DNA of 30,066 nucleotides, taken from a virus. The notes under the pieces were generated by a model. It made no database searches and had not been told where the DNA came from. It saw only the letters and a program-made list of their open reading frames with translations. The translations under genes were made by a program, and so were the position numbers. The DNA lies in IMG/VR virus record IMGVR_UViG_3300022707_002252, positions 1 through 30,066 of that record. One strand, given 5' to 3'. Shown here one piece after another: positions 21,574 through 29,943 of the stretch (position 1 is the stretch's first letter; every line of letters begins with the position of its first letter).

Positions 21574-22091
21574 CTTTTTAAGTATCTTATCGCTTCGTAT
21601 AGAATATTTATATCATCCCGAAGGTTTCCTATACCTAAATTACAATTACAACAGAGCAATCCTCTGACTATATTTGCTTTATGACAGTGATCTATATTAA
21701 GCATTTTCCATTTTCCATCCGGAGGGCGTTTGCAAATGGCACATAATCCATTCTGTTTTTCATTCATACGGACATAATCATTCTCATCTATGCCATACCT
21801 CAAACATTTTGCTCTAAGTTTTTTTTCTGGTGTTAATGTTTTTAATTTAATGCATTTAATACATAACTTGCGTCCCTCTTTAGGCTGTCTTATAAGACAG
21901 ACGCTGCAATATCCTTTCCCAAGCCTTTCTTTTGCTAATTTTTTTCTATTATTTACCATTTTCATTGTACAAGCATCACATGATTTGCTGGTTTCTTTAG
22001 GAGGATTGATAGCACACATTATACAAACTCCAGCAGCAATTCTTTTTTCTCTATATTCTTTATGGTAATTTTTTCTATATCTTTTCTTCAT
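21567..22091 (-). CDS. Endonuclease VII-like HNH with extra zinc repeats
   Basis: This is a 174-aa protein. The C-terminus (GLCAICKRPPDG, LNIDHCHKANIVRGLLCCNCNLGIGNLRDD) is the T4 endonuclease VII signature, which cuts DNA junctions. In front of it are two 4-Cys units (C23-C26-C38-C41 and C62-C65-C77-C80) with the same C-x2-C spacing, an extended N-terminus. It is divergent from the lipoprotein gene and lies alone in leftward orientation. A -10 box 6 bases before ATG suggests a leaderless start. It looks like a mobile insertion. Confidence 0.88.
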   Translation of the reverse strand: MKKRYRKNYHKEYREKRIAAGVCIMCAINPPKETSKSCDACTMKMVNNRKKLAKERLGKGYCSVCLIRQPKEGRKLCIKCIKLKTLTPEKKLRAKCLRYGIDENDYVRMNEKQNGLCAICKRPPDGKWKMLNIDHCHKANIVRGLLCCNCNLGIGNLRDDINILYEAIRYLKSQ

Positions 22092-22097
22092 ATATAA

Positions 22098-22143
22098 ACT
22101 ATATCATTTATCTATTTGAAACCAAATAGACATGATGTAATAT
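22098..22143. promoter_or_regulatory. Divergent leaderless promoters
   Basis: Minus: TATAGT (22103-22098), then exactly 6 bases, then ATG at 22091; -35 TTGGTT is weak. Plus: TTGAAA (22116-22121), 16-base spacer, TAATAT (22138-22143), then 6 bases before ATG 22150. Neither start codon has a Shine-Dalgarno, and both predicted transcripts begin at the start codon. Confidence 0.55.
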
Positions 22144-22149
22144 AATCCT

Positions 22150-22401
22150 ATGAGAAACATTTTAATATTATTGGTCACTACATTTATTCTTACCGGCTGC
22201 ATTACGCCACAAGAAGCGCTGAGAGGAGCGGCTATGATAAAGCAAGCCGGTAGTGAGAAAGTCGCTGACAAGTGGCTACAGCGTCAAGAACGCCAAATTT
22301 GTTCTATATCTATAGATGCTCTAGAGCGCCGTTATGCAGATAATCCTACCAAATACAGACACTATCTTAAGTTTTGCGGTCACAAGGTAGGTAAAGAATG
22401 A
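22150..22401 (+). CDS. Small outer-membrane lipoprotein, spanin candidate
   Basis: This 83-aa protein has lipoprotein signal MRNILILLVTTFILTGC, with lipobox LTGC at residues 14-17. The mature region is short and charged with two further Cys (ICSISIDALERRYADNPTKYRHYLKFCGH). It sits between endolysin and XhlA-like genes, so a role in lysis (o-spanin-like) is possible, although no i-spanin is seen. The start is probably leaderless. It overlaps the DUF1353 gene. Confidence 0.72.
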   Translation: MRNILILLVTTFILTGCITPQEALRGAAMIKQAGSEKVADKWLQRQERQICSISIDALERRYADNPTKYRHYLKFCGHKVGKE

Positions 22402-22835
22402 CATTAAAACAACCTCACATAGAGCCACATCCTACAAAAGATGGTGTTTTTGTTCTGTTAGAGGACTTTTCTACAGAATGGGAGGCCGAAAACTTAAAGC
22501 AACAACTTAATGCAAAAGCCGGCTTTGAGTTTGATCTTGCAAGCGTTCCATGGATAGCAAGGGCAATAACAGGATTTACTCCCAGTTCCTTTAAATGGAC
22601 TGCTCCATTTTGGCATGATTTTATATATGATCATGAGGGAAATTTGCCTAAAGGATCATACAGAGAATGGGACAATGATATTAATGCATGGGTAGAATCT
22701 ACAAAAATATGGACACGTAAAAACGCAGATAGATTCTTTTGCCGGCTTATGAAAGACGACGGAGTAGGGAAAAAAAGACGCTGGATGGCTTATTGGGCTG
22801 TTAGGGCCGGTGGCTGGATAGCGTGGAATACATGA
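22398..22835 (+). CDS. DUF1353 protein
   Basis: This 145-aa protein has FDLASVPWIA (residues 45-54), then PFWHDFIYDHEG (70-81), the conserved blocks of DUF1353. DUF1353 is found in phages and integrated prophages near lysis or tail genes; its function is unknown. It starts 4 bases inside the lipoprotein gene, indicating coupling. The C-terminal WMAYWAVRAGGWIAWNT is Trp-rich. Confidence 0.85.
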   Translation: MTLKQPHIEPHPTKDGVFVLLEDFSTEWEAENLKQQLNAKAGFEFDLASVPWIARAITGFTPSSFKWTAPFWHDFIYDHEGNLPKGSYREWDNDINAWVESTKIWTRKNADRFFCRLMKDDGVGKKRRWMAYWAVRAGGWIAWNT

Positions 22836-22841
22836 GGTAAA

Positions 22842-23027
22842 ATGGCTATTAAAGAGGTCAAAAAAGAAAAGCCTAAATCTTGTCAAGCTATAGTAGACCT
22901 ATTGCGCCAATATTTACAAAGATCATATACAGAGGAAATTACATTTTTAGAGATAGACGCTGTTATAAATGGTAACACTGAAAAAAGAAATATATCAGCT
23001 CATACAATTACAAATCCTAAGTCATAA
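22842..23027 (+). CDS. Hypothetical small protein
   Basis: This is a 61-aa protein, 6 bases after the DUF1353 stop, MAIKEVKKEKPKSCQAIVDLLRQYLQRSYTEE and a Ser/Thr tail. The end overlaps the convergent XhlA-like gene by 11 bases. No motif is recognised. It is translated from a GAGGT-like sequence six bases upstream. Confidence 0.55.
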   Translation: MAIKEVKKEKPKSCQAIVDLLRQYLQRSYTEEITFLEIDAVINGNTEKRNISAHTITNPKS

Positions 23028-23217
23028 AAATCTTTTTAATTCCAAGTATTAAACCGGAAATCAGAGAAATAGAACCTATAACAGCAGCGCTACCGAAAAC
23101 AAATTTTTCATTGAACCTGATTCTTTTCTCATGGTCTTTGACAGATGCCTTTACATGCTTCATATCAGTATGAACCTCTGTAAGTTTTTCTCTGTCTGCT
23201 TCTGTAAATCCGGTCAT
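23017..23217 (-). CDS. XhlA-like coiled-coil membrane protein
   Basis: This 66-aa protein has a charged amphipathic helix (REKLTEVHTDMKHVKASVKDHEKRIRFNE), then one hydrophobic segment near the C-terminus (FVFGSAAVIGSISLISGLILG), the layout of haemolysin XhlA and similar phage lysis accessory proteins. It sits at the end of the leftward tail cluster, next to the rightward lysis genes. It is the best holin-like candidate here, which is not proof. Confidence 0.65.
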   Translation of the reverse strand: MTGFTEADREKLTEVHTDMKHVKASVKDHEKRIRFNEKFVFGSAAVIGSISLISGLILGIKKIFMT

Positions 23218-23255
23218 AATGACACCTTGTTATGTCTTATTACAGAATAGCCTGA

Positions 23256-23507
23256 TTAGGCTTTAGCGTCAATTAAGGCTTGCCTGGATGCGTCTTTATC
23301 GTCTTGAGTAATACCTGATTTTTTCTCAAGAGCATCAAGCAGTATTTCTAAATCACTTGGCTTATAAGGCGCGTTTAAAGCCGCCTCTGCCGCTGCTATT
23401 TTATCCTCATGTGCCGCCTCATCAATTGCACTTTGCGCTATATTTTCCGGTGTCATATCAACAAGGTTGCCTTGTGAAGACCCTCTGTTTACAACCATCT
23501 TTTTCAT
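23256..23507 (-). CDS. Small hypothetical protein
   Basis: This 83-aa protein is rich in Ala, Asp and Glu, with helix-prone AQSAIDEAAHEDKIAAAEAALNAPY. It overlaps the stop of the larger tail protein by one base and is translated with it. The context (after a tail protein, before XhlA) is typical of minor tail or assembly factors. No family recognised. Confidence 0.6.
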   Translation of the reverse strand: MKKMVVNRGSSQGNLVDMTPENIAQSAIDEAAHEDKIAAAEAALNAPYKPSDLEILLDALEKKSGITQDDKDASRQALIDAKA

Positions 23508-25360
23508 TAGTCAATTTCCTCTTCTATGATTGTAATTTTACCATGTGCAAACGTGCCGCTGGACAGAAGTAATTGGAAACTATTTGGTGACTGTCCGTTT
23601 GTAAGATCACGAATCTTACCAGATCCAGCCGCATGCGTAGCCTCTGATGCCGGATTTCTTAGAGACACAGCCCACTCAAATCTAGCTTCATTGCTGGCCT
23701 CTACCGGATCATAGAAGTTGATATTACCGCTGAGGGCCGCAACATCGGTGGCAGTATTATCGTTACCCATCGCACTATCACCAGTGAGATTTATTGAAGT
23801 ATCCGCTCCACCGGCAGGATCAAGAGCGCCGCCAATTGATGTGTGAAACTCACTGTGTTCATAATCGCTGGCACCGCTGAGATATGTTTGGCCCTTGTCA
23901 TTTGATAGACGCAACAATAGATCGACATTATCTGTGGTTGGGCGAATATTTGTTAATTTTATTACGTAATTTTTATCGGCTCTAAAGATATTATCGAAAT
24001 CTATAGTGGTTGGTGTGCCTTCAACGCGCACGCTTGCCACAACTCCATTACGTATAAATAGCTGTGAAACCTTGTCAAAATCGCTTGATGAATTATTAAC
24101 AACCTCGCCAATATAGCGCCATGAATGATACGGATGATAGCGGCCCCTTAATTCCGATGTACGATCAAAAGGCCTTTCATCTGATATTTTAGGTATGCCC
24201 TCCTCAGTTACATAGAGATAAAAGGTTGTGCTTGCCGCCTCTGACACACCGGTTTCAAGATCGCTGGTTATATCCCAAAGAAATTCTCCGCCATATAGCT
24301 CTTGGTTTTGACCGTATACGGATAGCCTAGAAAATCCTTTTGCAGTTCGCACGACTGTAACACTATCAATTTCTGGCCTCAAATCTATGAAATCATCATA
24401 GGATTTTGTAAAATCAAACGCACGTGATGCAACAGCATTTGTGCCATCAATAACAAGCAACCCTATTAATGTACGGTCAACAGATACAAAAGATGTACCG
24501 TTGTGACGTTTCCACAATCTATTTTTAAGATCAAACCAGTAATCATCCAGGACAGCGGATGGCTCGACTCCGCTATATGTGGGGCTGGTGTAAGATACAT
24601 CAATTGTGGTGCCGTTCTTATCAATAAATACCCAACCTAACGACATAATTGTTAGTGTGTCGTTGTTTGAAAGGACTCCGCGCACAACTGGATCATAATT
24701 ATCATCAAAGAAAAAACCTCTAAAGCATTTACTCAATGTCGTTGCATCTTCAACAAAGGCCAGCATAAATTCGCCCGTTGGTGTTTTCAGACAGATAAAC
24801 TCACCAATGCGGTCAGTTATTTCACTGCCGACTGTATCTATAGTGATCGGATCGCCTATGTCTTCACCTGTAAACTTTGTTTCGGCACCGCCAGCCATGC
24901 CTGTATCATCGACAAGCGCCGTATTGTTTGCAGCCGGTGCTGTGGTGAGTGACGCTATAGCCACATCAGCGGTTAAGGTCACTGAATTATTATTTGCCGT
25001 ATATTGAAAATCTGTGGCTGTTGCCAATAGGGTAGCTGTTGCGCCCGCGCCTGAAGCTCTAAGAAAATCGGGCTGGCCTGAGTCCGTTCGTGTGGCACCG
25101 GCAACGATAGCAAACTTGGTATCGGCTCCAATGGCATTAGGATCAAATAACTCGCCATCACTACCAAGAAATAAATCAGTTATATGCGCCTGATTCCAGC
25201 GCAATGTTGCCCGACCTAATTTATGTACATTGTCCTCTGGTGCGCCCGTAGATGTATTGCGCGGTATTGAATCTCCTATTAATGCTGTACGAAACTTATT
25301 TACATCGTCAACTTCAACTGTTGCCGGTTCAGCGATTGCGGTAAGAGTATTATCACCCAT
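23507..25360 (-). CDS. Large tail structural protein
   Basis: This is a 617-aa protein. Its N-terminus (SIPRNTSTGAPEDNVHKLGRATLRWNQAHITDLFLGS) resembles the opening of phage tail proteins ending in fibre modules. Then come Val/Thr/Gly-rich beta segments and the RPFDRTSELRGRYHPYHSWRYIG segment. It has AAGGG seven bases upstream. It lies between the tail hub genes and a small ORF in the leftward operon. It is probably a distal tail or fibre-base protein. Confidence 0.7.
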   Translation of the reverse strand: MGDNTLTAIAEPATVEVDDVNKFRTALIGDSIPRNTSTGAPEDNVHKLGRATLRWNQAHITDLFLGSDGELFDPNAIGADTKFAIVAGATRTDSGQPDFLRASGAGATATLLATATDFQYTANNNSVTLTADVAIASLTTAPAANNTALVDDTGMAGGAETKFTGEDIGDPITIDTVGSEITDRIGEFICLKTPTGEFMLAFVEDATTLSKCFRGFFFDDNYDPVVRGVLSNNDTLTIMSLGWVFIDKNGTTIDVSYTSPTYSGVEPSAVLDDYWFDLKNRLWKRHNGTSFVSVDRTLIGLLVIDGTNAVASRAFDFTKSYDDFIDLRPEIDSVTVVRTAKGFSRLSVYGQNQELYGGEFLWDITSDLETGVSEAASTTFYLYVTEEGIPKISDERPFDRTSELRGRYHPYHSWRYIGEVVNNSSSDFDKVSQLFIRNGVVASVRVEGTPTTIDFDNIFRADKNYVIKLTNIRPTTDNVDLLLRLSNDKGQTYLSGASDYEHSEFHTSIGGALDPAGGADTSINLTGDSAMGNDNTATDVAALSGNINFYDPVEASNEARFEWAVSLRNPASEATHAAGSGKIRDLTNGQSPNSFQLLLSSGTFAHGKITIIEEEID

Positions 25361-25370
25361 GATTAATCCC

Positions 25371-25399
25371 TTGAAAGTAAGTCATATCAATATTACTAT
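25371..25399 (+). promoter_or_regulatory. Leaderless promoter for the 25406 gene
   Basis: TTGAAA (25371-25376), exactly 17 bases, TACTAT (25394-25399), then 6 bases to ATG 25406. Transcription would begin at the A of ATG. No Shine-Dalgarno is present. The spacer overlaps the ribosome site region of the divergent gene at 25360. Confidence 0.7.
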
Positions 25400-25405
25400 A
25401 GTAGC

Positions 25406-26272
25406 ATGGCAAATATCAATGTAATAGATGCGGGCGGGAATATTCAGGAAATAAAAGCAAGCGGTGCGGGGACAGCATCTGACCCCTTTGTTTTAGAGCG
25501 TTTCTCAAAAGAATTTTATCAGGAAGTCGCAGCGGGTAATGTAGCAAAGCATTCCATCGTTTCGGTATTTGGCAGAAACGATGCTGTAGGAACGTCTTTT
25601 GTTCCCATTACTCTCGGCGGCGTGTATCAAACGCCACAAGTTGCAGGCGCTACTACATTGCGCATAAAAGCGGGCGGCAATGCAAATGATACAGCCGCCG
25701 GTTCCGGTGCGCGTGAAGTAACTGTTGTGGTATTAGATGAAACTGGCGCAGAGGTTACAGAAACAATAGCAACGGCAGGCGCATCTGCAAGCTCGGCGAC
25801 AACCGTTACAGCTATAAGATTATTGAGGGCTTTCGTTTCCAAAAGCGGCACATATGCTACCACATCAACTGGATCACATGATGCTGATATAGTAATTGAA
25901 AATGGTGCAGGTGGTACAGATTGGGCCACTATTGGAAATACAGATTTTGCACGATCTAATACAGCAATAGGATTTTATACAGTTCCTTTGGGATTTTCGG
26001 CTTTTGTACATTCTTTTTCAACAACCGTAGACAGTACTAAATCTGCCAGCATTATTGCTATTAAAAGAGAAAATATTTTAGAAACTGCCGCACCATTTAC
26101 AGCAATGCGTACTATTTTAGAGCTTGGGGGTATAACTGGTCAGGATAATGATAGTTTAAAATTACCATCGCAGAAGTTTCCGGCATTAACTGATATTGGC
26201 CTTGTAGGAATGATTGCAACCGGTAATACAGAAATTGATGTGAGTTTTAGAATATTACTGGTAGCTGATTAA
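25406..26272 (+). CDS. Rightward protein of structural character inside the leftward tail operon
   Basis: This is a 288-aa protein. The first half is repetitive Gly/Ala/Thr beta (GAGTASDPFVLERFSKEF…LRIKAGGNANDTAAGSGAREVTVVV) and the rest has strand-rich segments (IGFYTVPLGFSAFVHSFSTT). It resembles viral decoration or fibre proteins and shares style with the secreted protein at 16608. It has its own leaderless promoter and opposite orientation to neighbours, so it is an independently controlled insertion (moron-like). It overlaps the convergent gene by four bases. Confidence 0.72.
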   Translation: MANINVIDAGGNIQEIKASGAGTASDPFVLERFSKEFYQEVAAGNVAKHSIVSVFGRNDAVGTSFVPITLGGVYQTPQVAGATTLRIKAGGNANDTAAGSGAREVTVVVLDETGAEVTETIATAGASASSATTVTAIRLLRAFVSKSGTYATTSTGSHDADIVIENGAGGTDWATIGNTDFARSNTAIGFYTVPLGFSAFVHSFSTTVDSTKSASIIAIKRENILETAAPFTAMRTILELGGITGQDNDSLKLPSQKFPALTDIGLVGMIATGNTEIDVSFRILLVAD

Positions 26273-27552
26273 AACACCGGTATATTCTGGCTATTGAACG
26301 TCTTGTCAAACTGTAACGCACTGGAAAAATAACCGTCATGTGATTCCGTGCCTGTTTGCCTGAGCTTCAAAGTCGTAGTAAAATTAACTGCATTTTCGGA
26401 TATGCCATATACTTTAAAGCTTACATTTTGGGTTATCCGGAAAGAGTTTGACGTATTCGCATAATGAACATCGCCATACATAGCAACGCCGTACATAGGC
26501 AATCTATCATCTGCAGGGTCTGGGGTAGCTTTATAATCATATGCAACCCTGACTAAATCAAGCAACCGTATTTGTTTCACAGCCTCGGTTTTAACTACTA
26601 TATCCATCTCCATTTTAGGCACTCGGAAATGATTAGATATTCTATCTGCAATCTGTTTTTGTTTGGAGGCTGTGGTTATAAAATCAAAATCAAATGTTTT
26701 CTGCCTAAATCCATTTTCCTCAACCCATGCCTCATCAGTTGTTACCTCTATATCGCCCACTTTTACAGAGTTAAACACGCGATGAACGCCGTTGTTAAAG
26801 TTTTTGATAGATAGTATGTTTTCTCGTCCATGCGCGTCACCGGCCCCGAATAGAGCAAATAGCGGCACGTTTTCAGAGCGTTCCTTTACTATTATATTAT
26901 CTGATGCATCAATAAACAGAATAGAATTTGACGCCTGCAACAACTGATCAAGCGAATCCTTAACGACCGTATTACTAAAAACATCACCATTATCAATTGC
27001 TATATCAAGATTTACATTAATATTGGCCGCGCTGAAGGTAAGAACATCTGTAATAGCCGGCACATTAAGTATTTTCTTAATTGTATCACTGAATAAATCA
27101 CCAGCTACAATCGCGCCCTCTGGTACATTTACCTGTCTGAAAATTGAGTCCTGTGATAATACTTTAAATCTGACAGTATCCTTGTCAATATCCATACGGG
27201 TTGCATCTTCATTAATCAGGCCTTTAAACCTGATAATTTCTGTTGCATCATCATCACGATATTGTATCTCTACTTTCGCCTTGTCTCTCGTGAATGGAAA
27301 TATAGACAACGCCTCATGTTCATTATTAAACTTTTTCCTGTAATTGATCGCGTTCATAGTGAGATTACCAAAGGTGAAAATACCTATGTCATAATCACCG
27401 TTATCAATTTCTTGTTTAATGCTACTGAAGCTTTTGATCAGGTCAGTCATGTCAATGTCTTCAGTAATATCCAGCGTGGTGCCGTAAACGCCTTCACTCA
27501 CAAGCGGAGTTATTAATACTCGATAATTTTTGAAAGGATATACACCAGGCAT
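26269..27552 (-). CDS. Tail hub / baseplate-like protein
   Basis: This is a 427-aa protein. MPGVYPFKNYRVLITPLVSEG and subsequent beta-strand blocks (FRFKGLINEDATRMDIDKDTVRFKVLSQDSIF) fit a phage tail hub protein of Lambda gpL/gp27-like style. It sits next to the F5/8-like tail protein and tape measure, in the usual tail order. The assignment is based on position and beta-rich composition. Confidence 0.68.
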   Translation of the reverse strand: MPGVYPFKNYRVLITPLVSEGVYGTTLDITEDIDMTDLIKSFSSIKQEIDNGDYDIGIFTFGNLTMNAINYRKKFNNEHEALSIFPFTRDKAKVEIQYRDDDATEIIRFKGLINEDATRMDIDKDTVRFKVLSQDSIFRQVNVPEGAIVAGDLFSDTIKKILNVPAITDVLTFSAANINVNLDIAIDNGDVFSNTVVKDSLDQLLQASNSILFIDASDNIIVKERSENVPLFALFGAGDAHGRENILSIKNFNNGVHRVFNSVKVGDIEVTTDEAWVEENGFRQKTFDFDFITTASKQKQIADRISNHFRVPKMEMDIVVKTEAVKQIRLLDLVRVAYDYKATPDPADDRLPMYGVAMYGDVHYANTSNSFRITQNVSFKVYGISENAVNFTTTLKLRQTGTESHDGYFSSALQFDKTFNSQNIPVF

Positions 27553-28391
27553 TACGCTACCTCGACAAAATTATACCTTTGATCAACGCCAAATTTATAA
27601 ACATTTTTGCTGTAAGCGTTTTTAGTGCCTTTTACTGTCTGCATCTGGTAAATGTCTTTTAATCTCCATCCTCTTTGCTCAAACCTGAAATTGGATGGTA
27701 CACCGCCATTAGCCCATACGAGAAACGGTACATTTAGATCATGCAGGGAATCCATTAAATCAATATCGGCTTGACCTGTTGCGTCTACTGTACCCGATGC
27801 ATATGCTTTTAAAACCAAATCCATTCTGGCTGATTCATAGCCTTTTTCAACTTGCATACGTCCGGAAATAGCTTCCTCTGTCTTTTCGTTCCTATCCAGA
27901 TTAACGCCATTATTTTTAGGGAATCCGGTGAGCGTTCCAAGCTCCTCAGTCGCTATGAACAGCACAAGAGTCTTTTCCTCGTCTACCACCTGTGTTTTTG
28001 TAACCGTAATCTCTATAGTGGTTGCCGTAACGCTATCAAATTCGTAATATGCCGTATCACGAGCAAAGGCGGTTTCTGTTATGCCGCCGCCTAATGCTCC
28101 ATCGATACCGACAACCGTTGTAAATTCTGTACCGCTATCAAATTTGACGGTAAATTCTTTCCAGTTAAAATCAGCTAGAAATATGCGTGTAATTGGTACG
28201 GCCTCATCAAGCGTAATCGTAATCGTTTCGACGGTAGTATCATCAGAGCCAACAGACGACCATTGAAAGAACTTATTTGTACCGAGTATAAGGCTTGCTT
28301 CACTATCGCCTGTAGACGCACTGGCGGCGGCACCATCCTCAAATAGTGCCTTGTTTTTCTTAAAGAAACTGATGCCGTTTGTTAAGCTCAT
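27552..28391 (-). CDS. Tail protein with discoidin-like N-domain
   Basis: This is a 279-aa protein. Its first half (TITLDEAVPITRIFLADFNWKEFTVKFD…TAYYEFDSVTATTIEITVTKTQ) has the strand order of a galactose-binding (F5/8 type C) jelly roll, a fold used in tail tips. The C-terminal part (RMDLVLKAYASGTVDATGQADIDLMDSL…NYRFEQRGWRLKDIYQ style) fits a distal tail protein. It is coupled to the downstream hub gene. Fold inferred by eye. Confidence 0.6.
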   Translation of the reverse strand: MSLTNGISFFKKNKALFEDGAAASASTGDSEASLILGTNKFFQWSSVGSDDTTVETITITLDEAVPITRIFLADFNWKEFTVKFDSGTEFTTVVGIDGALGGGITETAFARDTAYYEFDSVTATTIEITVTKTQVVDEEKTLVLFIATEELGTLTGFPKNNGVNLDRNEKTEEAISGRMQVEKGYESARMDLVLKAYASGTVDATGQADIDLMDSLHDLNVPFLVWANGGVPSNFRFEQRGWRLKDIYQMQTVKGTKNAYSKNVYKFGVDQRYNFVEVA

Positions 28392-28729
28392 TAATCACCT
28401 GTTAGCTTTAAATATTTTTCTGGTATCTCAGGCAATGGAATAGTCTTTCCTGAGTATTCATGAGTACAATCTCCACAATATATTATTTGACCATCGGTTA
28501 CAAAATAATGGCAAGTGCGAGGAGGTTTACTATGAATAGTCATATTCATACTTGGATAGAAAGATGGCTTTTCCAGGTTGTTATTAAAAGTCCATTGGTG
28601 CCCGTTAGAAAATGGTTTATCAACTGCATATGGATGCAGTTCGTCACACGCTGGACAGTAATGTAAAATTCTATCTTTGTAATACTTCTCGCCTTTGACA
28701 AGATATTTTCCTAAGGGCTGATAAAACAT
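28391..28729 (-). CDS. DUF6527-type protein
   Basis: This 112-aa protein has CPACDELHP (residues 25-33), a HQWTFNNNLEKPSFYPSM block, TCHYFVTDGQIIYCGDCTHEYSGKTIPLPE. This fits the small DUF6527 group, with its two-Cys/His pair zinc-like layout and conserved 'PSF.PS' phrase. It sits right after the tape measure in the same leftward unit. Function in the group is unknown. It overlaps both neighbours by one base. Confidence 0.72.
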   Translation of the reverse strand: MFYQPLGKYLVKGEKYYKDRILHYCPACDELHPYAVDKPFSNGHQWTFNNNLEKPSFYPSMNMTIHSKPPRTCHYFVTDGQIIYCGDCTHEYSGKTIPLPEIPEKYLKLTGD

Positions 28730-29943
28730 TACCTCTGCACTCCCAGCGTTGTATCCTCACGTTGGCCAACGGTTATAAACTGGCTGGCCTCATCTGATAA
28801 ATCTATTCTAACAGTGACTTCCTGATTACCCAAACCGCCGCCAAATGTTTCATCAAAGTTTGGTGATAATGGATTGACCCGGGATGGTAATACGATCTCA
28901 TCACGCGCAAGTAAAAACGGCTCTGTGTCGCGTCCGAATACACCGCCTGAGACTATACCGCCTTCCTGAGCGCCAAGCGCTATGCCCGCAACCTCTGGTA
29001 TTGCGGTTGCGACAATTATACCGGCAGATAGCGCCCCAGTAGCCCTAACCACAGCAGCGGCAGTAGTCCCACGAGCGAAAGAAGTCGGGTCGCCTGGAAC
29101 TTGTTGCGCGGCAAAAGCCAATAGGGCCGCTTCTTCTGTTACTATAGCTAGGCGTGAAAGGGCCAAAGCTTTTTGAACAAGCAATATCGCTAATTGAGCA
29201 GCTTTATTATCTCCAACAATTTGACTTAATGTATCAAGTGCTGAATCTGATATGGCTTTATCAAGTTTCCTTTCTTCATCAACTCTATTCTTTTTGATCT
29301 TTATGAGGTCTTTTTCAGCTTTTTCTTTTGCTTTCAACAAGTCAGCGTCAGCTTTCTTTTGTGCCTTTAATTTTTCCTTTTCAGCTTCTTCGTTCCTTAC
29401 TTTATCATCTTCTATTTTTTGTAATTTTGCTAATAATTCCTCCCCTTCCCTGTCTGCTTCTTCTTGCCTAAGCTCAGCATCCCTATCAAGCTGCTCCTGA
29501 GTAGCCGCCTCACGAGCCTCTTTTTCCTCTTCACGAGCTGCTGCTCTTATGGCAGCTATTTTCTGATTTTTTTCTATTAGACGCTGTACTTCATCATCAT
29601 CTTCAATAAACGGCCCGAACTGTGGCTGTTCTTCCGGTGTGCCAAAAAAATCAACAGACCTCTTTTCTCTTTTTGCTATTTCTTCATCAAGTTTTTTTAA
29701 AGCATCAATTCTTCCTTGGTCATTGATACCGAAATCTACTTCTACACCCGGGATTTTACTGAGAAAATCTCCTAATTTCTTCTTTCCGCTATCGAGAACA
29801 TCGGCAAATGCCCTGTCAAATTTTAGCATTTGCAATATAACAAAGTTAAAAGATTCCTCTGCTATAGTTTTCAAGCCGCCGATTATCACACCAAGTTCTT
29901 TAAATGCCTCGCCAGCATCACTTAGTGCCGCTAATTGTAACAA
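28729..29943 (-). CDS. Tape-measure protein, C-terminal part (5' end lost at the fold-back)
   Basis: The protein has a long charged coiled coil (about residues 135-240: EEEKEAREAATQEQLDRDAEL…DEERKLDKA) with runs of Glu/Lys. A hydrophobic segment follows (AIVTEEAALLAFAAQQ… GALSAGIIVATAIPEVAGIALG), then the typical tail GGIVSGGVFGRDTEPFLLARDEIVLP. Tape measures set tail length. The frame is lost where the sequence folds back at 29929, so the apparent TTG start at 29943 is not genuine. Only the C-terminal portion is present. Confidence 0.85.
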   Translation of the reverse strand: MLQLAALSDAGEAFKELGVIIGGLKTIAEESFNFVILQMLKFDRAFADVLDSGKKKLGDFLSKIPGVEVDFGINDQGRIDALKKLDEEIAKREKRSVDFFGTPEEQPQFGPFIEDDDEVQRLIEKNQKIAAIRAAAREEEKEAREAATQEQLDRDAELRQEEADREGEELLAKLQKIEDDKVRNEEAEKEKLKAQKKADADLLKAKEKAEKDLIKIKKNRVDEERKLDKAISDSALDTLSQIVGDNKAAQLAILLVQKALALSRLAIVTEEAALLAFAAQQVPGDPTSFARGTTAAAVVRATGALSAGIIVATAIPEVAGIALGAQEGGIVSGGVFGRDTEPFLLARDEIVLPSRVNPLSPNFDETFGGGLGNQEVTVRIDLSDEASQFITVGQREDTTLGVQR

